The notes beneath the pieces are model-generated. The model worked only from the letters and a program-made list of their open reading frames with translations. It searched no databases and was not told the DNA's origin. This document shows positions 12,762 to 15,560 of a stretch of 15,560 nt of DNA, piece by piece (the stretch's first letter is position 1; each line of letters opens with the position of its first letter). The translations under genes were made by a program, and so were the position numbers. This DNA is from CAZNMF01 sp035547155 (lineage in GTDB: Bacteria > Acidobacteriota > Vicinamibacteria > Vicinamibacterales > SCN-69-37): positions 1 through 15,560 of the forward strand of contig DASZVJ010000143.1 of NCBI GenBank assembly GCA_035547155.1. The letters are read 5' to 3'.

Positions 12762-14738
12762 ATGACCTCTCGCCCCTCCTGGCTGCAGAGCGAGTGTCGC
12801 GTGCTCGTCGTCGAAGACGATCCTGCGTCCGTGTCCGAGCTGCGTGCGATCTTCGCTCGCACCGGGGCCGGGACCGTGGCCATCGTCTCGAGCGCGGAGG
12901 CGGCCGGCGTCGTTGCCGACGTACGGCCGAGCGTCGTCGTCATGGCCGTGGCGCTCGACGCGGGCGCCGACGGCATCGAGATCGCCGCACGCGCGCAGGA
13001 CGCCCGTGACGTGCCGCTCATCTATCTGGCGCAGCCGTCCGATGCCGATGCGCTCGCACGAGCGCGCGCGACCAACCCGGTCGCCATCCTCACGAAGCCC
13101 TGTCGCGAATGCGACCTGCTCGCAGCGGTCGAGCTGGCGTGGCACCGGTACCAATGGGAGTCGCGGCTGCGCGCGAGCGAAGCGCGCTACGCCGCGACGC
13201 TGGCCAGCGTCGCCGATGGCGTGATCGCCACGGACGCCGAGGGCCGCGTCACGTTCATGAACGCGATTGCCGAGGCGCTGACGAGATGGCGCGCCCCTGA
13301 GGCGATCGGCATGAGCGTCGACCAGATCGTCGTGCTGCTCGACGAAGCCACGCGCGAGCCGATGGCATCGCCGGGCGTGGTCGCGATGGCGACGGGACAG
13401 ATCTATCGTCCACCTCGCCCCGCGGTCCTGCTGGCCCGGGACGGCGCGATGCTGCCCGTGGATCTGCACGCGTCCGCGATCCACGGCGCGGACGTCGATG
13501 GGATCGGCAGCGTCATCGCGATCCGGGATCTGCGCGAGCGCCGGCTCGTCGAGGACTCGTTGCGGCGGGCGGAAGCGGATCTGCGACAGGCACAGAAGAT
13601 GGAAGCCGTCGGCCGTCTCGCCGGCGGCGTGGCGCACGACTTCAACAACCTGCTGACGATCATCTCGAGCGACACCGAGATCCTCATCGAGCAGGCGCTG
13701 TCGCCGACGCAGCGGGCGCTGGTCACCGAGATGCGCCAGACCGTCAGCCGTGCCGTGTCGCTGACGCGTCAGCTGCTGACATTCAGCCGCAAGGATCCGC
13801 TGGCGCCGGCGACGATCGATCTCAACGAGCTCGCGGCGGCGTCGCTGAGCCTCATGCATCGCCTGCTGCCGGAGAACATCTCGCTCGTCGAATCGCTCTG
13901 CCGCACGCGTCTCCCCGTGCGCGTCGACGTCGGACAGTTCGAGAGCGTCATCCTGAATCTCGGCACGAACGCGCGGGACGCGATGCCGAACGGCGGCACG
14001 CTCAGCGTGTCGACGCGTGTCGTGCGCCTCGATCGTCACGATTCGACACGGCCCAACGAGCTCCCGCCCGGCACCTACGCGGTGCTGACGGTCCAGGACA
14101 CGGGCGCCGGAATCGACGAGGCCACGCGGCGGCAGATCTTCGAGCCGTTCTTCACGACGAAAGATCGCGAGCTCGGCACCGGCCTGGGATTGGCGACCGC
14201 CTACAGCATCGTGCGACAGAGCGGTGGACAGATTGTCGTCGAGAGCGAGCCGGGACGGGGCGCGTCGTTCTCGGTCTACGTGCCGGCGCTCGATCGCGAC
14301 GCCGAGACCGATGATGTGAGCGCGACGTCCGTCGAGGAGATGCGTCAGGGACGCGAGACGGTGCTGCTCGTCGAGGACGATCCACGCGTGCGATCGCTCA
14401 GCGTGTCGGCGTTGTCGCGCCTGGGGTACCGCGTGCTCGAGGGCGCCGACGGCGCGGATGGCCTGCGGGCGAGCGCCAGCCATCCTGGCCCCATCGATCT
14501 GCTGGTCACCGATGTCGTGATGCCGGGTCTCGGCGGCCGGGATCTCGCCGATCGTCTTCGCGCCGATCGTCCCGGGTTGGTCGTGCTCTTCATGTCGGGC
14601 TACGGCGAGCAGGACGCGGCGGCACGCGGGCTCGTTCCGGCCGGCGCGACGGTCCTGCAGAAGCCATTTACGCCGCGGACACTCGCGCGGCGCGTGCGCG
14701 AAGAGCTGGATCGATCGGACGCGCGCCGCGGCGACTGA
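12762..14738 (+). CDS. Soluble hybrid histidine kinase: degenerate REC, PAS, HisKA, HATPase, REC
   Basis: The protein is 658 residues with no membrane segment, so sensing is cytoplasmic. Residues 13-128 form a receiver fold with E18-D19-D20 and K112, but the phosphoacceptor position is Ala62 (VVVMAVALDAGADG), so it cannot be phosphorylated in the usual way. Residues 138-260 are a PAS domain (ARYAATLASVADGVIATD). HisKA has H292 in GGVAHDFNNLL, the NtrB-like class. The ATPase has the N-box NLGTNARDAM (399-408), G1 DTGAGID (446-452), F-box IFEPFFTTK and G2 GTGLGLA (472-478). The C-terminal receiver (about 533-647) is intact with E538-D539-D540, D584 and K634. ATG 12762 is chosen because the coding character starts there; in-frame ATGs at 12573, 12621 and 12717 precede it, and 12621 has an AAGAG upstream. 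It is divergent from the OmpR-type regulator and likely works with it. Confidence 0.93.
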   Translation: MTSRPSWLQSECRVLVVEDDPASVSELRAIFARTGAGTVAIVSSAEAAGVVADVRPSVVVMAVALDAGADGIEIAARAQDARDVPLIYLAQPSDADALARARATNPVAILTKPCRECDLLAAVELAWHRYQWESRLRASEARYAATLASVADGVIATDAEGRVTFMNAIAEALTRWRAPEAIGMSVDQIVVLLDEATREPMASPGVVAMATGQIYRPPRPAVLLARDGAMLPVDLHASAIHGADVDGIGSVIAIRDLRERRLVEDSLRRAEADLRQAQKMEAVGRLAGGVAHDFNNLLTIISSDTEILIEQALSPTQRALVTEMRQTVSRAVSLTRQLLTFSRKDPLAPATIDLNELAAASLSLMHRLLPENISLVESLCRTRLPVRVDVGQFESVILNLGTNARDAMPNGGTLSVSTRVVRLDRHDSTRPNELPPGTYAVLTVQDTGAGIDEATRRQIFEPFFTTKDRELGTGLGLATAYSIVRQSGGQIVVESEPGRGASFSVYVPALDRDAETDDVSATSVEEMRQGRETVLLVEDDPRVRSLSVSALSRLGYRVLEGADGADGLRASASHPGPIDLLVTDVVMPGLGGRDLADRLRADRPGLVVLFMSGYGEQDAAARGLVPAGATVLQKPFTPRTLARRVREELDRSDARRGD

Positions 14739-14748
14739 TCGCGCGATC
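14737..14748. repeat. 12-bp palindrome GATCGCGCGATC at the kinase stop codon
   Basis: The palindrome overlaps the end of the hybrid kinase gene. It sits inside a longer inverted repeat, GGATCGATC at 14708-14716 and GATCGATCC at 14745-14753. It could fold in the transcript but has no T-tract, so it is not called a terminator. Confidence 0.3.
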
Positions 14749-14883
14749 GATCCGCGTTGAGATGTCTGCAATCGTTCTTGACGCGCGTGGCGATTTCTTC
14801 AATCGCGCTCGCGCGTCCAGTCGCGTTCATTCGCGCGAATCCTGGCACGAAACTAGCTCTGTCGATCCGCCGAAAAGCCGTTG

Positions 14884-14896
14884 CTGCGTGACGCAG
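14884..14896. promoter_or_regulatory. Small perfect inverted repeat upstream of the coiled-coil gene
   Basis: CTGCG-TGA-CGCAG lies 26 bases before the ATG at 14922. Its position would suit an operator or a 5-prime leader hairpin. The evidence is symmetry alone. The remaining intergenic bases 14739-14921 show no other clear element. Confidence 0.25.
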
Positions 14897-14921
14897 ACGA
14901 CGGTAAGGTGTGGAGGCGGGC

Positions 14922-15494
14922 ATGATTCTGTGGGAAGAGCGAATTGGACGGCTCGAGCGGCAGGTGGACGAAGGTAGTCAGGTGATGGCGGACATCCGGA
15001 GCGATCTCGCGGCGACCAGGCAGGGCGTGATCGATCTCCGCGATCGGTTCGATCGGTTCGAGAGTCAGGTCGACCGCCAGTTCGAAGCGATCCATCGGCA
15101 ATTCGATAGCGTCTACCGCCGGACCGAAGCGGACCGCCAGGCCGAAGGGATCAATTGGCGGTTCGACGCGGTGGACCATCGGTTCGATGCCGTTGACAGC
15201 CGGTTCGACGCGGTCGACAAGCAGTTCGAGGCCGTCGATAAGCGGTTCGAAACAGTCGACAAGCGATTCGATGCCGTTGACAAGCGCTTCGACGCGGTCG
15301 ACAAGCGGTTTGAGGCCGTGGACAAACGGTTCGATGCGGTCGATAGGCGGTTCGAGGCGGTGGACAAGCGGTTCGATCGTGTCGACGCTCGATTCGAGCG
15401 GCTCGAGGACAAGATGTCGCGGCAGTTCATGTGGCTGATCGGCCTGTTCGTCACGGCGACCGGAGCCCTTATGGCGGCGATCCTCACTCGCTGA
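14922..15494 (+). CDS. Tail-anchored heptad-repeat coiled-coil protein
   Basis: This 190-residue protein is a long predicted coiled coil with one C-terminal membrane segment (FMWLIGLFVTATGALMAAIL, 169-188), followed by only Thr-Arg. Residues 80-163 are 12 uninterrupted heptads of consensus RFDAVDK. Phe and Val fill the two core positions of each heptad, surrounded by alternating Arg/Lys and Asp/Glu. Residues 1-79 continue the heptad pattern less regularly (IGRLERQVDEG, DLRDRFDRFESQVDRQFEAI). The layout resembles bacterial DUF1640/CCDC90-like membrane proteins, but the core is low in complexity and family assignment is unsure. The rod would project into the cytoplasm or periplasm depending on topology, and oligomerisation is likely. 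ATG 14922 is preferred to a GTG at 14910 because GGAGG lies 5 bases upstream. It follows the kinase on the same strand by 183 bases. Confidence 0.85.
   Translation: MILWEERIGRLERQVDEGSQVMADIRSDLAATRQGVIDLRDRFDRFESQVDRQFEAIHRQFDSVYRRTEADRQAEGINWRFDAVDHRFDAVDSRFDAVDKQFEAVDKRFETVDKRFDAVDKRFDAVDKRFEAVDKRFDAVDRRFEAVDKRFDRVDARFERLEDKMSRQFMWLIGLFVTATGALMAAILTR
15159..15410 (+). repeat. 21-bp tandem repeat, 12 copies, encoding heptads
   Basis: Twelve contiguous 21-bp units encode RFDAVDK-type heptads with no indels. Variation is mostly third-base (GTC/GTG/GTT, GAC/GAT) plus Asp/Glu and Lys/Arg/His/Ser exchanges. The unit length keeps every frame open, so the opposite strand also appears open here. 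Confidence 0.95.
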
Positions 15495-15508
15495 GCGACG
15501 CGATTCCC

Positions 15509-15560
15509 ATGCCGATCAACGCCGCCTGGCACGCGACGCACCGCATGCCGAAGAACCCGT
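15509..15560 (+). CDS. Small MPxNxxWHxxHxMPxNP-type protein, 5-prime end only
   Basis: From the ATG at 15509 the frame reads MPINAAWHATHRMPKNP up to the window edge. This opening, with its WHxxHxMPxNP spacing, is one I associate with short uncharacterised bacterial proteins carrying repeated WHxxH motifs and a cysteine near the end, possibly metal binding. That recollection is not verified. It starts 14 bases after the coiled-coil gene's stop on the same strand, with only a weak upstream purine stretch (GAGCGA). The rest lies outside the window, so length and function cannot be judged. Confidence 0.5.
   Translation, partial: MPINAAWHATHRMPKNP

Noticed and set aside
12105..14771. Very long minus-strand open frame opposite the hybrid kinase
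   Set aside because: It mirrors the kinase gene in GC-rich DNA, is Arg/His-rich with no domain motif, and the plus strand carries a complete set of kinase motifs.
15159..15410. CRISPR-like array
   Set aside because: The units are contiguous, in frame, without spacers, and encode heptads.
15113..15541. Minus-strand open frame with repeated NRLSTAS
   Set aside because: It is a by-product of the 21-bp repeat, whose length keeps all frames open. The plus frame has the ribosome site, heptads and membrane anchor.

Overview
The window is a compact, very GC-rich stretch of bacterial chromosome with about 15 genes. GC-rich codon use, a soluble hybrid histidine kinase, a lipoprotein of bacterial Ig-like repeats, an FkbM methyltransferase and a small protein opening MPINAAWH would suit an Acidobacteriota-type genome (perhaps Vicinamibacteria). 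That placement is inference only; no rRNA or marker gene is present. I see no tRNA, rRNA, CRISPR array, insertion sequence or phage gene. Nearly all genes from 12591 down to 1213 lie on the minus strand. The exceptions are the first gene and the three right-hand genes.

Layout, left to right. (1) 76-1203 (+): a protein with a Rossmann-like N-terminus, possibly DUF3419/BtaA-related, ending tail-to-tail with (2) a minus-strand pair: an FkbM-family methyltransferase (1632-2768) followed by a small thioredoxin-fold protein with a C-terminal CPEC motif (1213-1593). (3) A nitrogen module on the minus strand: the ammonium channel amtB (3241-4527), then a perfect 10-bp stem-loop, then a PII protein (2842-3168). 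The PII keeps the T-loop arginine and tyrosine but has lost several residues that bind ATP and 2-oxoglutarate. (4) A small secreted protein of unknown function (4701-5015), with a roughly 300-base gene-free stretch upstream.

(5) The main point of interest is a tightly packed six-gene minus-strand operon, 11690 down to 5316: an Ig-repeat lipoprotein, a small outer-membrane beta-barrel, a pilin-like secreted protein, a two-domain chaperone-like protein, an usher-like beta-barrel with carboxypeptidase-regulatory-like and SdrD-B-like C-terminal domains, and a second pilin-like protein homologous to the first. Neighbouring genes are 35, 28 and 9 bases apart, then overlap by 17 and 4 bases. I read this as a non-canonical chaperone-usher-type surface-fibre or secretion system whose parts are diverged from Pap/Fim proteins.

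(6) Upstream of the operon lie an OmpR-family response regulator (11860-12591, minus) and, divergent from it, a soluble hybrid histidine kinase (12762-14738, plus) whose N-terminal receiver has Ala in place of the phosphoacceptor Asp. Between the regulator and the operon are three TTSAC direct repeats with 11-bp spacing, the geometry of PhoB/OmpR-type sites. This suggests, but does not prove, that the two-component system controls the operon. (7) At the right edge are a membrane-anchored coiled-coil protein built on 12 consecutive heptads (a 21-bp tandem repeat at 15159-15410) and the first codons of a small MPINAAWH-type protein cut by the window end.
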